A stretch of DNA of 64,000 bases, from NCBI RefSeq assembly GCF_900102895.1, contig NZ_FNGD01000010.1:1-64000 (forward strand), given 5' to 3'. The notes below the pieces were generated by a model, which was not told where the DNA came from, ran no database searches, and saw only the letters and a list, made by a program, of their open reading frames with translations. The stretch's first letter is position 1. Every line of letters begins with the position of its first letter. Below are positions 37,099 through 49,014 of the stretch, piece after piece. This DNA is from Arthrobacter sp. ov407. Its GTDB lineage: Bacteria > Actinomycetota > Actinomycetes > Actinomycetales > Micrococcaceae. A program made the position numbers and the translations under genes.

Positions 37099-38085
37099 GT
37101 GAAGAAAACGGATCGTATTGCCCGTGACCTGGAGCAGTCAGTCAGCACCGGAGTAGACAGCGCCAAGGACTGGGCGGCCCCGCGGGTTGAGGCTGCCGTG
37201 AACTGGGCTGTTCCCCGTCTGCAGTATGGGCTGGATACCGCCTCTCCCAAAATCCAGGAGGGGCTCAAGTCGGCGGCCCACAATCTGGCCGGTAGCGTTG
37301 CCACCGTCACCCCGCGCCTTCAGGATGGTCTGGCCCAGCTTGCGCCTAAGATCCACGACGCCGCGGAAAGCGCGACTCCGCGCCTGCACGGGGCTGTGGA
37401 TAAGGCAGCACCGGTAATCGCCAACGCACGCGACAGGGTGGTTGTCGAATACCTTCCCAGGCTTTCCGACCAGATCGGGCAGGCTTCCGTGGCCGTCCAC
37501 CGCACGCTGGAAAACGCTCCGGCGCACGTGGACGCCGTCGCACAGAAGCTTGTTGATTCCGGCGTGGTCCACGGCGTCCAGACGCAAGCCCAGACCGCCA
37601 AGGGACATGCCAAGACTGCGGGCAAGAACATCAAGGCGGCCGCCAGCGAAGTCAGCAAAACGGCCAATGCCAAGCTCGCCAAGCAGCAGAAGCCCAAGCA
37701 CCGCGGCCTGCTGATCTTCGGCATCATCGCTGCCGCAGCTGCCGCGGGTGTTGCCGCATGGAGGGCTTCCAGGCCCGTGGAGGATCCCTGGAAGGTACCG
37801 ACGCCGGTAACGCCTGCCCCGGCGGCCACTCCTGCCGGCGAAACGCTGAAGGACACTGCCGACAAGGCCGGCTCCGCGGCTGTTGCAGCAGCGGACTCTG
37901 CGGCCGAGGCTTCCACCGAGGCATCCGATTCCGCAGCTGCCGCGGCGGACAAGGCGACGGAAGCGGCCAAGGACGCTGCCGACGACACCGCGAAGGCTGC
38001 CGCCAAGGTTGCCACCGATGCCAAGACTGCCGTCCGCAACATCGCTTCCAGCCTGAACAACGGGGCAAACAAGCCGGGCCAGTAG
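37099..38085 (+). CDS. DUF5324-like membrane-anchored helical protein
   Basis: 328 aa from a GTG with GGGAGG upstream. Residues 1-195 are long amphipathic helices with repeating units such as APRVEAAVNWAVPRLQYGL and TPRLQDGLAQLAPKIHDAAE. A single membrane helix lies near 203-222 (GLLIFGIIAAAAAAGVAAW), then DPWKVP. The tail is almost pure Ala, Asp, Lys, Ser and Glu helix. The layout resembles the DUF5324 family, which also sits near the cyclophilin/rhomboid genes in Streptomyces. The function is unknown; a coiled scaffold at the membrane is a reasonable guess. Confidence 0.68.
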   Translation: MKKTDRIARDLEQSVSTGVDSAKDWAAPRVEAAVNWAVPRLQYGLDTASPKIQEGLKSAAHNLAGSVATVTPRLQDGLAQLAPKIHDAAESATPRLHGAVDKAAPVIANARDRVVVEYLPRLSDQIGQASVAVHRTLENAPAHVDAVAQKLVDSGVVHGVQTQAQTAKGHAKTAGKNIKAAASEVSKTANAKLAKQQKPKHRGLLIFGIIAAAAAAGVAAWRASRPVEDPWKVPTPVTPAPAATPAGETLKDTADKAGSAAVAAADSAAEASTEASDSAAAAADKATEAAKDAADDTAKAAAKVATDAKTAVRNIASSLNNGANKPGQ

Positions 38086-38164
38086 CTCCGGCTGGGCACT
38101 GGCCGGCTGAGCCAAGACTCGGCCAAAGGCAGTCCGGCTGCCGGCAGTGCCCTGCATTGTCCTA

Positions 38165-38200
38165 GGGAGGGATTCCGCCACGGCGGGATCCCTCCCTTTT
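38165..38200 (+). terminator. Intrinsic terminator after the DUF5324-like gene
   Basis: GGGAGGGATTCCGCC pairs with GGCGGGATCCCTCCC with one wobble, followed at once by TTTT. It lies 80 bases after the stop codon. Confidence 0.82.
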
Positions 38201-38256
38201 GTTTCACGCGGCGGGTTTCACTCGGCGGGTTTCACTCGGCAGGTTTCGCACGGACT
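38201..38256 (+). repeat. 14-bp tandem repeats starting GTTTCAC
   Basis: Three units close to GTTTCACTCGGCGG (38201-38214, 38215-38228, 38229-38242) and a degenerate fourth to 38256. Each unit begins with GTTTCAC, the same seven bases as a parS half-site. They lie between a terminator and the glycosyltransferase gene. Confidence 0.8.
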
Positions 38257-38312
38257 GCGGGGGCGCGTCGCGGTCCGCTTCATACGGCAGGCATGATGCT
38301 AAATTTGTGGTG

Positions 38313-39185
38313 ATGTCACCCCATAGATCACCCCAGGATGCCTTGCTCATTGCTCCGCCACCGGCTGTATCTATTGTGATCCCGGCGTACAACGAGGAAA
38401 GCGTCATCCGGCAGTGTCTGATCGCCGCGGTATATCAGTCGGTGCCTGCCCACGAAATCATTGTGGTGGACAACCTGTCCAAGGACAGCACGGCGGACAT
38501 CGTGCGCCAGATGCAGCTGGAGTATCCGGAAAGCCCCATCATCCTGCTCAGCCAGGACAGCACCCAGGGGCTCATCCCGACGCGCAATTTCGGCTTGGAC
38601 CACGCCACGGGCGATATCCTCGGCAGGATCGACGCCGACTCCGTGCTGGAGCCGGACTGGGTAGAGCAGGTCCAGGCAGCCTTCGCGGACGCGTCGGTCC
38701 ACGCAGCAACTGGTCCGGTGGTCTACTACGACATGCCGCTGCGCCGGTTCGGGCTCAAAGCAGACGACAGGATGCGCCAGCTGATGCTCAGGCTTGCTAA
38801 ACACCAGTATCACTTCCTCTTCGGCTCCAACATGGCCCTCCGCCGCTCGGCCTGGGAAACCATCCGCGCAGAAACCTGCCGGGACGAACGGGACGAGATG
38901 CACGAGGACATCGATCTTTCACTGCACCTGGCCGACCACGAACTGCGGATCCAGTACTGGCCCCAGATGATCTCGGGCATGTCGGCCCGGCGGCTCGAGG
39001 ACTCACCGCGGGATTACCGCTACTACGTGACGCGCTTTGACCGCACTTACAAGGCCCACAACGTCAAGAAGATGGCACTGAAGGCTCCCATGGTGGTGTT
39101 TTTCTCAGTTTATTTCCCGGCGAAATTGCTCCGCGCCATTCACACGGTCAACGTGGCCCAGCCCGCCCGCCGCGGCGGCCAATAG
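38313..39185 (+). CDS. Family 2 glycosyltransferase
   Basis: 290 aa. The GT-A fold begins PAVSIVIPAYNEESVIRQCL, with IIVVDNLSKDSTADIV and the metal-binding DxD as RIDADSVLEPDWV. The acceptor-side motif EDIDLSLHLADHELRIQY follows. A single hydrophobic segment near the C-terminus (MVVFFSVYFPAKLLRAI) suggests membrane contact. The ATG at 38313 is close to the conserved fold; the frame extends 38 codons further back over the 14-bp repeats. The likely job is building a surface glycan or glycolipid; the sugar is unknown. Confidence 0.87.
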   Translation: MSPHRSPQDALLIAPPPAVSIVIPAYNEESVIRQCLIAAVYQSVPAHEIIVVDNLSKDSTADIVRQMQLEYPESPIILLSQDSTQGLIPTRNFGLDHATGDILGRIDADSVLEPDWVEQVQAAFADASVHAATGPVVYYDMPLRRFGLKADDRMRQLMLRLAKHQYHFLFGSNMALRRSAWETIRAETCRDERDEMHEDIDLSLHLADHELRIQYWPQMISGMSARRLEDSPRDYRYYVTRFDRTYKAHNVKKMALKAPMVVFFSVYFPAKLLRAIHTVNVAQPARRGGQ

Positions 39186-39241
39186 ACGCGGTCAATAGGC
39201 CGGTCAATAGGCGCTGCCGCTTAGCGCGGCGCACCCGGCGC

Positions 39242-40186
39242 CTAGTCGGTGCCGAGCTCCGCCAGCCGCTCTGTACCGGGGCCCTCCGGAGTGCGCCCCT
39301 CTGCCGAGCCCCGGGCGGAGCGTGAGCCGCGCTGCCCAAGGACCACGACGGCGAGCCCCACCAGGATCATCGCCAGTCCGGCATAGGTCCCGGCAGGGAG
39401 CGTTTCGCCCAGGAACGCCGCAGCCAAAAGCGCCGCTCCCGGGATTTCCAGCAGGATGATCATGGATACCAGCAGCGGGCTCATGGTCGCCAGCAGATAG
39501 TTGAACGCGGTGTGCCCCACCAGCTGTGCGCACACGGTAATGGCGAGGATCCCCATCCAGCCGGTGGCTTCGAACCCTGCCAACGGCTGTCCGGCCAACA
39601 GCGCCATACCCGCCACAATCGCGGCGCACATGCCGTAGCACAGGGTCGTGTAGATGCCGGTGCCCATGCTCTGCCGCGCCCTGCCTCCGGCGAGCGTGTA
39701 GATGCCCGCCAGGGCGCCTCCGACCACGGCCAGGAGATCGCCCACGAGCGCCTCGGGCGAGGTGCCCATATCAAAACCGGTAATCGTCACTACGCCACCA
39801 AAGGCGAGGCCCAGCCCCACCAGGACCGGCCAGCGGTACCGGACTCCCCGGAAGAGTTGGAAGACCGCGATCCAGCCTGACTGAAGGCACACCAGCGCCG
39901 TCGCCGCCGCGACCGACGTCAGCTGCAGGGAGGTAATGAAGCAGGCGAAGTGCAGGGCCAGGGCAACCGCAGCCGCGAGCGACCAGCGGAACTCGGCTCC
40001 GGTCACCCTTGCGAACTGACGGGGGTTGCGGACCACAACGGGACCGGCCATCACGACTGCTCCAATGGCGTTGCGCCAGAAAGCGATGGCGAGGGCACTG
40101 ACCGACGTGGCGCCCAGCGTGGCGGCAATGAGGGGTCCGGACGACGCCACACCCAGCACCCCTACGGCTGCAAGTAAGAAGTTCAC
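39242..40186 (-). CDS. EamA/DMT-family transporter
   Basis: 314 aa with ten helices in two EamA repeats (AAVGVLGVASSGPLIAATLG at the start; YNYLLA-like HTAFNYLLATMSPLLVSMIILLEIPGAALLAAAFLGETL in the second repeat). The C-terminus is a short charged tail. DMT carriers export amino acids or metabolites. It is a lone gene between the glycosyltransferase and the cupin gene. Cargo cannot be read from sequence. Confidence 0.87.
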   Translation of the reverse strand: MNFLLAAVGVLGVASSGPLIAATLGATSVSALAIAFWRNAIGAVVMAGPVVVRNPRQFARVTGAEFRWSLAAAVALALHFACFITSLQLTSVAAATALVCLQSGWIAVFQLFRGVRYRWPVLVGLGLAFGGVVTITGFDMGTSPEALVGDLLAVVGGALAGIYTLAGGRARQSMGTGIYTTLCYGMCAAIVAGMALLAGQPLAGFEATGWMGILAITVCAQLVGHTAFNYLLATMSPLLVSMIILLEIPGAALLAAAFLGETLPAGTYAGLAMILVGLAVVVLGQRGSRSARGSAEGRTPEGPGTERLAELGTD

Positions 40187-40317
40187 GTTCCAACCCTAAT
40201 GGGGTGGACCTCTGTGGCCCCTACAGCCGCCACGCCTTGACCGGTACATACCGCGGTGCCAATCTTAAGTCGCGGTCTCACATCCTGATCTGGCCATCAT
40301 CGAAGAAGGAGACCATC

Positions 40318-40686
40318 ATGGCGTCAATGATCCGCAAGAGCCTGGACCATCCCGAAGAAACACGTCCTGTTGCCGACGGCATGGGCCAGGTGGACCTCGT
40401 CAACCTGGACTCTGGCCCGGTTGGACGGGCCACTTTCCTCCCAGGCTGGAAATGGTCAGATCATGTCAAGCCGATCGCCAAAACTGACAGCTGCATGGCC
40501 AGCCATACCGGCTACACGATTTCGGGCCGCATCAAGGTGGTCATGGATGACGGCGAGGAACTCGAGTTCGGGCCCGGCGACTTCGGCGTCATCCCGCCGG
40601 GGCATGATGCCTGGGTACTCGGCGACGAGCCGTATGTGTTCATCGATTGGCAAGGGATGGCGGATTACGCCAAGCCACAGGAGTGA
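40318..40686 (+). CDS. Cupin-domain protein
   Basis: 122 aa. The cupin barrel shows CMASHTGYTISGRIKVVMDDGEELEFGPGDFGVIPPGHDAWVLGDEP, covering both cupin motifs. The first keeps one His (ASHTGY) and the second a His in PPGHDAW, so metal binding is possible but incomplete. The ATG at 40318 is preceded by GAAGAAGGAGA. It ends before a strong shared terminator. Such small cupins may be sensors or enzymes; I cannot name the role. Confidence 0.8.
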   Translation: MASMIRKSLDHPEETRPVADGMGQVDLVNLDSGPVGRATFLPGWKWSDHVKPIAKTDSCMASHTGYTISGRIKVVMDDGEELEFGPGDFGVIPPGHDAWVLGDEPYVFIDWQGMADYAKPQE

Positions 40687-40705
40687 CTGAGGAAAAGGGC
40701 ATGCA

Positions 40706-40743
40706 AAAAGCCCCGGACCGCGTTTCCGCGGTCCGGGGCTTTT
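40706..40743. terminator. Bidirectional intrinsic terminator (cupin / tRNA-Ala)
   Basis: A perfect 17-bp stem (AAAAGCCCCGGACCGCG) with a TTTC loop and A- and T-ends. It serves the cupin gene on the plus strand and the tRNA-Ala gene on the minus strand. Confidence 0.92.
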
Positions 40744-40750
40744 CCTATGG

Positions 40751-40823
40751 TGGAGGCACGGGGACTCGAACCCCGAACCCCCTGCTTGCAAAGCAGGTGC
40801 GCTACCAATTGCGCCATGCCCCC
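40751..40823 (-). tRNA. tRNA-Ala (anticodon TGC)
   Basis: 73 nt. The acceptor stem is GGGGGCA/TGCCTCC with one G-T pair, the anticodon arm is CCTGC-TTTGCAA-GCAGG, giving TGC, and the T-arm has GGTTCGAGTCC. No 3' CCA is encoded. It lies close to tRNA-Ile after gyrA, a common arrangement near the actinobacterial origin. Confidence 0.94.
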
Positions 40824-40895
40824 ATAAGAAGCAACCCGACAATCATACCCTAGGTCCGGAGAGCTGATTTCCAGCTTCCATCCCCAGGCTCCGGG

Positions 40896-41012
40896 CTAGT
40901 CAACCGTATCGGTTGAATTGCTCCAGATCACTTTCCGGGCTTCGGATTCCTGCACTTTCCGGTAGAGGAGGACACCTGCGACCGTGGCTGCGATAACCAG
41001 CAACTTCTTCAC
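40896..41012 (-). CDS. DLW-39 family protein
   Basis: 38 residues from a GTG: it starts MKKLLVIAATVAGVLLYRKV, followed by QESEARKVIWSNSTDTVD. The short helix, the QESE and the W-S-x-S/A-T-D-x-V ending match the tiny DLW-39 family found in actinobacteria beside the gyrA/tRNA-Ile/tRNA-Ala block. The usual Asp-Leu-Trp is Val-Ile-Trp here. It is likely a membrane or membrane-surface peptide. No function is known to me. It lies between the two tRNA genes on the same strand. Confidence 0.82.
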   Translation of the reverse strand: MKKLLVIAATVAGVLLYRKVQESEARKVIWSNSTDTVD

Positions 41013-41081
41013 ATGTACCCCGTTCCGGTTCAGTCATTGACGAACCTTCACTAACCTCTACCAGAACCAGTACAGGTTCCG

Positions 41082-41155
41082 TGGGCGTACCAGGACTTGA
41101 ACCTGGGACCTCTTCGTTATCAGCGAAGCGCTCTAACCGCCTGAGCTATACGCCC
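41082..41155 (-). tRNA. tRNA-Ile (anticodon GAT)
   Basis: 74 nt. The acceptor stem is GGGCGTA/TACGCCC, the anticodon arm is CTTCG-CTGATAA-CGAAG, giving GAT, and the T-arm has GGTTCAAGTCC. The CCA end is not encoded. It is placed downstream of the gyrB-gyrA-DUF3566 operon. Confidence 0.94.
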
Positions 41156-41220
41156 CGATGCCTCATCGGGCCGAGATATGACTGTACAGCACATCCCGGC
41201 CCGATCTCAAATCGAGGCTT

Positions 41221-41244
41221 TTTTCCGCGGCTTTCCGCGGAAAA
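41221..41244 (-). terminator. Hairpin after the DUF3566 gene
   Basis: TTTTCCGCGG and CCGCGGAAAA pair perfectly around CTTT, nine bases after the DUF3566 stop. The minus-strand transcript has no clear T-run after the stem beyond the stem itself, so strength is uncertain. Confidence 0.5.
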
Positions 41245-41253
41245 GTACGGGAT

Positions 41254-41889
41254 TTAGTCGTCCGTGAGGGTCACGCCAATGCCGCCCACGAGCGTCGCCG
41301 CAATGTTGTACAGCACCGCGGAAAGCATCGACAGGGCCGTCAGCAGCACCACGTTGATTACGGCGATGATGGTCGCGAACGAGGCAACCTGCCCCAGGGA
41401 CGCCACCTTCTTCAATTCAAAGCCGCCACCCTCGGAGCCGGCGAGGGTCCCGAGCAGGCTGTCCACCTGGTCAAAGATCCCGGTCAGGTCCAAAACGGTC
41501 CAGAGCACGATCGCCGCCACCACCGTGACGATTCCCAAGGCCACGGAGAGCAGGAAGGCCATCTTCAGCACGGACCAGGGGTCCACCTTGCTGACCAACA
41601 ACCTGGCACGGCGTACCTTGGCCTTGGGAGCCGGCTTGATCAGCCCGGTCGTGCCCTGCCCGCCGGGCTGGGCGGGCCGCTGGCCCGGGACGGCGGGGCG
41701 CTGTCCGGGGACCGTGGGGCGCTGGCCGGGTGCGGGGGGACGCTGTCCCGTTCCTGCGGCTGCGCCGGACACGCCTGGGCGCTGCTGCGGCCGCGAGGGA
41801 GCGCCGCTTACGCGCGGTGCCGCGGCGGGTTGCCGTACTCCGCCCGACACGCCGCTGCTCGGCTTGGGATATGAGTCGGAATTACTCAC
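41254..41889 (-). CDS. DUF3566 transmembrane protein
   Basis: 211 aa from a GTG overlapping the gyrA stop (GTGA). A Pro/Gln/Gly-rich cytoplasmic N-terminus with repeated QRP and PGQRP units fills the first 90 residues. The DUF3566 domain follows, with [30 protein letters not shown] and a second helix ending [27 protein letters not shown]. The family lies downstream of gyrA in many actinobacteria; its role is not established, though a link to envelope or polar growth has been proposed for related proteins. Confidence 0.9.
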   Translation of the reverse strand: MSNSDSYPKPSSGVSGGVRQPAAAPRVSGAPSRPQQRPGVSGAAAGTGQRPPAPGQRPTVPGQRPAVPGQRPAQPGGQGTTGLIKPAPKAKVRRARLLVSKVDPWSVLKMAFLLSVALGIVTVVAAIVLWTVLDLTGIFDQVDSLLGTLAGSEGGGFELKKVASLGQVASFATIIAVINVVLLTALSMLSAVLYNIAATLVGGIGVTLTDD

Positions 41890-44612
41890 TCGTTACCTCC
41901 GGTGTTGTCTTCGTCCAGCTCGGCATTGCCTGATGACTCATCTGACTCCGGGGCCGGTACTGATTCTTCCTCTGCGGACTTCTCATGCAATCCGCCATCT
42001 TCAGCCAACGTTACGTCATCCGGCGTGGAAGCCCGATTTTCGGCGTCCTCGCCTGCATATTCGGCTGCATCTTCGCCTTCGGTCACCTCGTCGCTTTCCA
42101 GCCCGCGTTCGCTGTTCCGGGCCACGGCGATGATGCGGTCGTTCTTGTCCGGCTTGGCGAAAATAACGCCCATGGTGTCGCGGCCCTTGGCCGGGACTCC
42201 GGTCACGGAGGAACGCACCACCTTGCCGCCTTCCATGACCACCAGGACTTCGTCTTCCTCGTTGACAATGAGGGCACCGACGAGGTGGCCGCGTTCTTCC
42301 TGGTACTTGCCGACCTTGATGCCAAGGCCTCCGCGGCCCTGGAGGCGGTATTCCTCCACCGCGGTCCGCTTGGCGAAGCCGCCTTCGGTGACAATGAAGA
42401 CAAACGATCCGTCCTGCACGACGTCGGCCGCCAGCAGTTCGTCGTCCTCACGGAATTTCATGCCGGTCACGCCCGACGTTGCCCGGCCCATCGGGCGCAG
42501 GGCCTCGTCCGTGGCCGTGAAGCGGATCGACTGGCCCTTGCGGGATACGAGCATCAGGTCATCGGTTTCGGACACCAACTGGGCCGAGACGAGCTCGTCG
42601 CCGTCGCGCAGGTTGATGGCGATCACGCCCGCGGACCGGTTGGTGTCGTAGTCCTCCAGGCGGGTCTTCTTGACCAGGCCGCGCTTGGTGGCGAGCACCA
42701 GGTACGGGGCGTGCTGGTAGTCGCGCAGGTCCAGCACCTGGGCGATGTGCTCGTCCGGCTGGAACGCCATCAGGTTTGCCACGTGCTGGCCCTTGGCGTC
42801 GCGTCCGGCTTCCACGAGCTCGTACGCCTTGGCGCGGTAGACCCGGCCCAGGTTGGTGAAGAACAGCAGCCAGTGGTGGGTGGTGGTGACGAAGAAGTGT
42901 TCGACGACGTCGTCGCCGCGCAGCTGGGCGCCCTTGATGCCCTTGCCGCCGCGCTGCTGCGAGCGGTAGTTGTCGCTGCGGGTGCGCTTGACGTAGCCGC
43001 CGCGCGTGATGGTGACAACCATTTCCTCTTCGGGGATCAGGTCCTCGATGGACATGTCGCCGTCGTAGCCCAGCAGGACCTTGGTGCGGCGGTCATCGCC
43101 GTGCTTGGCGACAATCTCGGCGAGTTCGGTGCTGATGATCCCGCGCTGGCGCTCTTCGGAGGCCAGGATCGAGTTGTACTCGGCGATCAGGGACTCGAGT
43201 TCGGCATGCTTGTCCTGGATCTTCTGGCGTTCCAGGGCGGCGAGCCGGCGCAGCTGCATGTCCAGGATGGCAACGGCCTGGACCTCATCGATGTCCAGCA
43301 GCTGCATCAGGCCGTCGCGGGCGGCTTGGGTGGTGGTCGAGGCCCGAATCAGGGCGATGACCTCATCGAGTGCATCGAGTGCCTTGAGCAGGGCCCGCAG
43401 GATGTGCGCTTCCTCTTCCGCCTTCCGCAGCCGGTACCGGGTCCGGCGGGCAATGACGTCCATCTGGTGCGTCACCCAGTGGCGGATGAACGCATCCAGG
43501 CTCAGCGTGCGCGGCACGCCGTCGACGATTGCCAGCATGTTCGCGGCGAAGTTGTCCTGCAGCTGGGTGTGCTTGTAGAGGTTGTTCAGCACCACCTTGG
43601 CGACGGCATCGCGCTTGAGCACGATCACCAGGCGCTGGCCGGTGCGTCCCGAGGTTTCATCGCGGAGGTCGGCGATGCCGGAGATCTTGCCGTCCTTGAC
43701 CAGCTCGGCGATCTTGATCGCCAGGTTGTCCGGGTTGGCCTGATACGGCAGCTCGGTGACCACGAGGCAGGTGCGGCCCTGGAGTTCCTCGACGTTCACC
43801 ACGGCGCGCATGGTGATGGAGCCGCGGCCCGTGCGGTAGGCGTCCTCGATGCCCTTGTGGCCCAGGATCGTGGCGCCGGTCGGGAAGTCCGGTCCCTTGA
43901 TGCGTTGGATCAGCTCTTCGAGCAGCTCTTCGCGGCTGGCGGTCGGGTTGGCCAGGTACCACTGCACACCGTCGGCGACCTCGCGGAGGTTGTGCGGCGG
44001 GATGTTGGTTGCCATGCCGACGGCGATGCCGGAGGAGCCGTTGACCAGCAGGTTGGGGAAACGCGCCGGCAGGATGGTGGGTTCCTGGTTCTTGCCGTCG
44101 TAGTTGTCCTGGAAATCGACGGTTTCCTCGTCGATGTCCCGCACCATTTCCATCGCCAGCGGGGCCATCTTGGTTTCGGTGTACCGCGGGGCGGCCGCGC
44201 CGTCGTTGCCGGGCGAGCCGAAGTTACCCTGGCCGAGGGCCAGCGGGTACCGCATGGTCCAGTCCTGGATCAGCCGGACCAGCGCATCGTAGATGGCAGT
44301 GTCGCCGTGCGGGTGGTACTGGCCCATGACCTCGCCGACCACGCGGGCGCACTTGTTGAAGGAGCGGTCCGGGCGGTAGCCGCCGTCGAACATCGCGTAG
44401 AGCACGCGGCGGTGGACGGGCTTGAGGCCGTCACGGACGTCCGGGAGGGCACGTCCCACGATCACGGCCATGGCGTAGTCGAGGTAGGAGCGCTGCATTT
44501 CGGTCTGCAGGTCGACCTGTTCGACGCGGTCGGTCAGCACATCGCCGTCCAGCACGGTGCCCTCAAGCACGGGCTCGGAGCCGGCCGGGACCTCGGGTGT
44601 TTCGTCACTCAT
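41886..44612 (-). CDS. gyrA: DNA gyrase subunit A
   Basis: 908 aa. The breakage-reunion domain holds the catalytic Tyr in [14 protein letters not shown] and the quinolone region [18 protein letters not shown], with Thr and Ala at the usual resistance positions. The C-terminal beta-pinwheel has the GyrA box QRGGKG. An acidic tail of about 80 residues ends the protein, longer than in E. coli. It forms a heterotetramer with GyrB to put negative supercoils into DNA. It lies 59 bases after gyrB on the same strand. Confidence 0.97.
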   Translation of the reverse strand: MSDETPEVPAGSEPVLEGTVLDGDVLTDRVEQVDLQTEMQRSYLDYAMAVIVGRALPDVRDGLKPVHRRVLYAMFDGGYRPDRSFNKCARVVGEVMGQYHPHGDTAIYDALVRLIQDWTMRYPLALGQGNFGSPGNDGAAAPRYTETKMAPLAMEMVRDIDEETVDFQDNYDGKNQEPTILPARFPNLLVNGSSGIAVGMATNIPPHNLREVADGVQWYLANPTASREELLEELIQRIKGPDFPTGATILGHKGIEDAYRTGRGSITMRAVVNVEELQGRTCLVVTELPYQANPDNLAIKIAELVKDGKISGIADLRDETSGRTGQRLVIVLKRDAVAKVVLNNLYKHTQLQDNFAANMLAIVDGVPRTLSLDAFIRHWVTHQMDVIARRTRYRLRKAEEEAHILRALLKALDALDEVIALIRASTTTQAARDGLMQLLDIDEVQAVAILDMQLRRLAALERQKIQDKHAELESLIAEYNSILASEERQRGIISTELAEIVAKHGDDRRTKVLLGYDGDMSIEDLIPEEEMVVTITRGGYVKRTRSDNYRSQQRGGKGIKGAQLRGDDVVEHFFVTTTHHWLLFFTNLGRVYRAKAYELVEAGRDAKGQHVANLMAFQPDEHIAQVLDLRDYQHAPYLVLATKRGLVKKTRLEDYDTNRSAGVIAINLRDGDELVSAQLVSETDDLMLVSRKGQSIRFTATDEALRPMGRATSGVTGMKFREDDELLAADVVQDGSFVFIVTEGGFAKRTAVEEYRLQGRGGLGIKVGKYQEERGHLVGALIVNEEDEVLVVMEGGKVVRSSVTGVPAKGRDTMGVIFAKPDKNDRIIAVARNSERGLESDEVTEGEDAAEYAGEDAENRASTPDDVTLAEDGGLHEKSAEEESVPAPESDESSGNAELDEDNTGGNE

Positions 44613-44671
44613 AGTCTATATTTTCCGTTTCAGGTATATATCAGTCCAGGAATATCTAGGGCGGTGTGGTG

Positions 44672-47188
<2,517 letters not shown>

Positions 47189-47749
47189 CTATCCGTACGT
47201 GTCGCGGGGACCGCGGCCATTGACCGTCCGGAGGCCCTTGCGCCAGCTCGGGGCGGCGGGTCCGAGCACCTGGATGCTGGTGACGACGCCGTCGCCAAGC
47301 TCGGTGCGGAATTTCTCCAGCAGGCTGCTGCTCAGCAGCCGCAGCTGGGTCGCCCATGCCGTGGAATCGGTCCGCACATGCAAGGTGGTGTCCGTAAAAC
47401 TCTCAGGGGTGCAGTGCGCCGAGATCTCCGGGCCCACCAGCACGGCCCACTGCGCCATGACGGAGCCGACGGCCACCGGCGAGCTCCATCCGCGTTCGGC
47501 CACGAGGCGTCCCACGACCTTTCCCAGGCCCAGCGGATCCCGGCCGGTGCCATGGAATTGGGAGAACCCGCGGGTACCGCGCGCGGCGCGGGCGGGTTTC
47601 TGCGTGCCGGCACCGGAGCGTGGGAGCGCCCGGCGGATTTCGCCCCGGGCGGCGGCGGCGTCGCGCATCCTGTTCAGTGCTGCCTGCGCGGCATCGATGT
47701 CGTCGGGATCCCGGCCCGGTTGCAGGCCCCCGTCGGTATCCTTATTCAT
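47189..47749 (-). CDS. dciA: DciA: DUF721 replicative helicase loader
   Basis: 186 aa. The DUF721 core is SPVAVGSVMAQWAVLVGPEISAHCTPESF, then LHVRTDSTAWATQLRLLSSSLLEKFRTELGDG. DciA is the ancestral loader or partner of DnaB in bacteria without DnaC or DnaI. The N-terminus is basic and disordered. Its ATG overlaps the recF stop (ATGA). The order recF-dciA-gyrB is standard in actinobacteria. Confidence 0.9.
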   Translation of the reverse strand: MNKDTDGGLQPGRDPDDIDAAQAALNRMRDAAAARGEIRRALPRSGAGTQKPARAARGTRGFSQFHGTGRDPLGLGKVVGRLVAERGWSSPVAVGSVMAQWAVLVGPEISAHCTPESFTDTTLHVRTDSTAWATQLRLLSSSLLEKFRTELGDGVVTSIQVLGPAAPSWRKGLRTVNGRGPRDTYG

Positions 47750-48987
47750 CGATTTTCCTGCTCATCGATTCCTCCCGGGATGACCTTCACCCGCCGTCCG
47801 GTTAGTTCAGCCGGGATATCGTCCTCGACGGCGGCAGTGACAAGCACCTGCTCGGCGCCGGATACTATTGCCGCCAGTTTACGCCGCCGCTGGACGTCAA
47901 GTTCGGCAAAAACGTCGTCCAGGATCAGGATTGGGGGCGACCCGCCAGTGCGGGCATCATCGAGCATGACGTAATAGGAGGCCAGGCGCAGGGACAGGCA
48001 CATGGACCAGGTTTCTCCGTGCGAGGCGTAGCCCTTGGCCGGGGCGGATCCAAGCACGAGCTCAAGCTCGTCGCGGTGCGGTCCAACCAGCGAGATTCCG
48101 CGTTCCAGTTCCTTGCGGCGGGCCGCGGCAAAGGCCTGGATGTAGCGCTCGGTGAGCTGCTCGACGGAGAGCAGGCGCAGGTCCTCCGCCAGTACAGGGG
48201 TGGCAGCGGCGGCGTCGTCCGAATCGGCGCCGCCTGCAGGTCTGGACTCCGCTGGTCTTGATGTGGCGCCGTCGTCGTCCAGGATGTCCTGCAGCGTGGA
48301 ACGGTACACCGCAGCGGCCTCCTTGGAGCCGTCGGTTAGCTGCGCGTAGGCGTTTTTGAGGTGCGGTTGCAGGCGGTCCACAAGCTCGAGGCGCGCGTGC
48401 AGCAGTTCGGCCCCGGCGCGGGCCATGTGCTGGTCCCAGACATCCAGCGTTGCCTCGTGCCCGGTGCTGAACTTTCCGGCCCGGGCCGACTTGAGCAGTG
48501 CGTTGCGCTGCTTCAGGACCCGGTCGTAGTCACTCCTGGTCGCGGCATGGCGCGGCATGAGGCTGACCAGAAGCTCGTCAAGGAACCGGCGGCGGCTGGA
48601 CGGATCGCCCTTGACCAGCGCCAGGTCTTCCGGAGCGAAGATCACGGTCTGGCAGATGCCAAGCAGGTCCCTGGCGCGGACCGGATTGCTCCTGTTGATC
48701 CGTCCGCGATTGGCCCGCGCCGCGTTGATTTCCAGTTCCAGCACGGTCGACTGCTCGCCACGGACCAGCTTGGCCCGGATCATCGCCCGCTCGGCACCAA
48801 AGCGCAGCAGTGGGGCGTCCGTGCTGACCCGGTGTGAGTTGAGCGTGGCCAGATAGCCGATCGCTTCCATCAGGTTGGTCTTGCCGATGCCGTTGGAGCC
48901 GATCAGGACGGTGACGCCGGGCTCAAGGTTTAGATCGACCTGGGCGTAGCTGCGGAAATCTGTGAGCGAGAGTTTTTCTAGGTACAC
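47746..48987 (-). CDS. recF: DNA replication/repair protein RecF
   Basis: 413 aa. ABC-type SMC-like ATPase with Walker A GSNGIGKTNLMEAIGYL near the start, ABC signature in YASHGETWSMCLSLRLA-type region, and Walker B PPILILDDVFAELDVQRR. It loads RecA on gapped DNA at stalled forks. A low-complexity insertion (about residues 240-275, ADSDDAAAATP) interrupts the middle. The gene lies 27 bases after gnd and overlaps dciA. Confidence 0.95.
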   Translation of the reverse strand: MYLEKLSLTDFRSYAQVDLNLEPGVTVLIGSNGIGKTNLMEAIGYLATLNSHRVSTDAPLLRFGAERAMIRAKLVRGEQSTVLELEINAARANRGRINRSNPVRARDLLGICQTVIFAPEDLALVKGDPSSRRRFLDELLVSLMPRHAATRSDYDRVLKQRNALLKSARAGKFSTGHEATLDVWDQHMARAGAELLHARLELVDRLQPHLKNAYAQLTDGSKEAAAVYRSTLQDILDDDGATSRPAESRPAGGADSDDAAAATPVLAEDLRLLSVEQLTERYIQAFAAARRKELERGISLVGPHRDELELVLGSAPAKGYASHGETWSMCLSLRLASYYVMLDDARTGGSPPILILDDVFAELDVQRRRKLAAIVSGAEQVLVTAAVEDDIPAELTGRRVKVIPGGIDEQENR

Positions 48988-49014
48988 GCGGGATTCAGGA
49001 CCTCACCGGCAGGA

